Of a stretch of 14,008 nucleotides of DNA, positions 13,845-14,008 are shown one piece after another. The DNA lies in contig JAISDM010000074.1 in the NCBI GenBank assembly GCA_031264885.1, forward strand, positions 1 to 14,008, written 5' to 3'. Each line of letters opens with the position of its first letter. Positions within the stretch are counted from its first letter, which is position 1. The translations under genes and the position numbers were made by a program. Below the pieces are notes generated by a model. The model worked only from the letters and a program-made list of their open reading frames with translations, had not been told where the DNA came from and ran no database searches. This DNA comes from Peptococcaceae bacterium. GTDB taxonomy: Bacteria > Bacillota > Peptococcia > DRI-13 > UBA5745.

Positions 13845-14008
13845 GGAGGGGGAGGATGCCATCCTTACGGCTCCGCGTTTTGAATTTCTACGGCTCAATT
13901 TGCTGCAAAAGCCAAACTCGCTCCGCTCAGACAGTGGCTTTTGCGGACGCAAATTTCGCCTAGAAATTCTAAAACGCTTCGCCTAATCGGACGGCATCCT
14001 CCCCCTCC
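13845..14008. repeat. 164-bp MITE-like hairpin element with perfect 16-bp terminal inverted repeats
   Basis: GGAGGGGGAGGATGCC (13845-13860) is matched by its exact reverse complement at 13993-14008. Inside are further nested arms: GCGTTTTGAATTTCTA (13875-13890) against 13960-13976 with one extra base, and GCAAAAGCCA (13905-13914) against TGGCTTTTGC (13935-13944). The whole can fold into one long interrupted stem closed by a CTCGCTCCGCTCAGA loop region. No transposase frame is inside; the one open frame crossing it is a by-product. The element is unrelated in sequence to copies A-C. Whether it ends exactly at the window edge is not visible. Confidence 0.8.

Noticed and set aside
13542..13952. 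136-codon minus-strand frame entering the hairpin element and overlapping flgG
   Set aside because: Its first half is translation of the inverted repeat and its second half is out of frame with flgG, which is well supported.

Overview
All eleven protein genes supported here lie on the minus strand, so transcription runs from high to low coordinates. No rRNA, tRNA, CRISPR array or transposase gene was seen. The content suggests a flagellated, fairly GC-rich member of the Bacillota, probably an uncultured Clostridia-type lineage. The reasons are a tilS-ftsH-folP-folB-folK order that looks like a shortened form of the Bacillus subtilis tilS-hprT-ftsH-coaX-...-folP-folB-folK locus, an ECF-type vitamin transporter S component, an RND pump with a lipoprotein adaptor and no outer-membrane factor gene beside it, a single-domain flagellar rod-binding protein, and strong GGAGG-type ribosome binding sites. 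The assignment is an inference from gene families and synteny, not from a marker gene.

Layout from upstream (right) to downstream (left). (1) 14008-12489: a long hairpin element with perfect 16-bp ends touches the window edge, followed by flgG (distal rod) and a FlgJ-N-like rod-binding protein. (2) 12488-12167: a palindromic repeat cluster, then a near-consensus sigma-A promoter and a TetR-type operator. (3) 12166-7153: an efflux operon with lipoprotein adaptor, 1049-residue RND pump (4-nt overlap), another copy of the palindromic repeat, and a TetR-family regulator. The operator at the head of the operon and the regulator at its foot suggest a self-contained, drug-inducible efflux module. 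(4) 7152-6639: 514 nt with no gene I can support. (5) 6638-221: tilS (tRNA-Ile lysidine synthase), then an extended -10 promoter inside the end of tilS that should drive ftsH-folP-folB-folK and an ECF S component. The three fol genes encode the enzymes that convert dihydroneopterin and pABA to dihydropteroate. They overlap tightly. (6) 220-1: another copy of the palindromic repeat, an AT-rich inverted repeat and the edge of a further repeat copy.

I see no clear new biochemical system. The least explained parts are a family of compound palindromic elements (at least three copies plus an edge fragment, all at operon borders or between an operon's pump and regulator genes), a distinct 164-bp hairpin element upstream of flgG, the gene-free 514-nt block, and the promoter and leader of ftsH.
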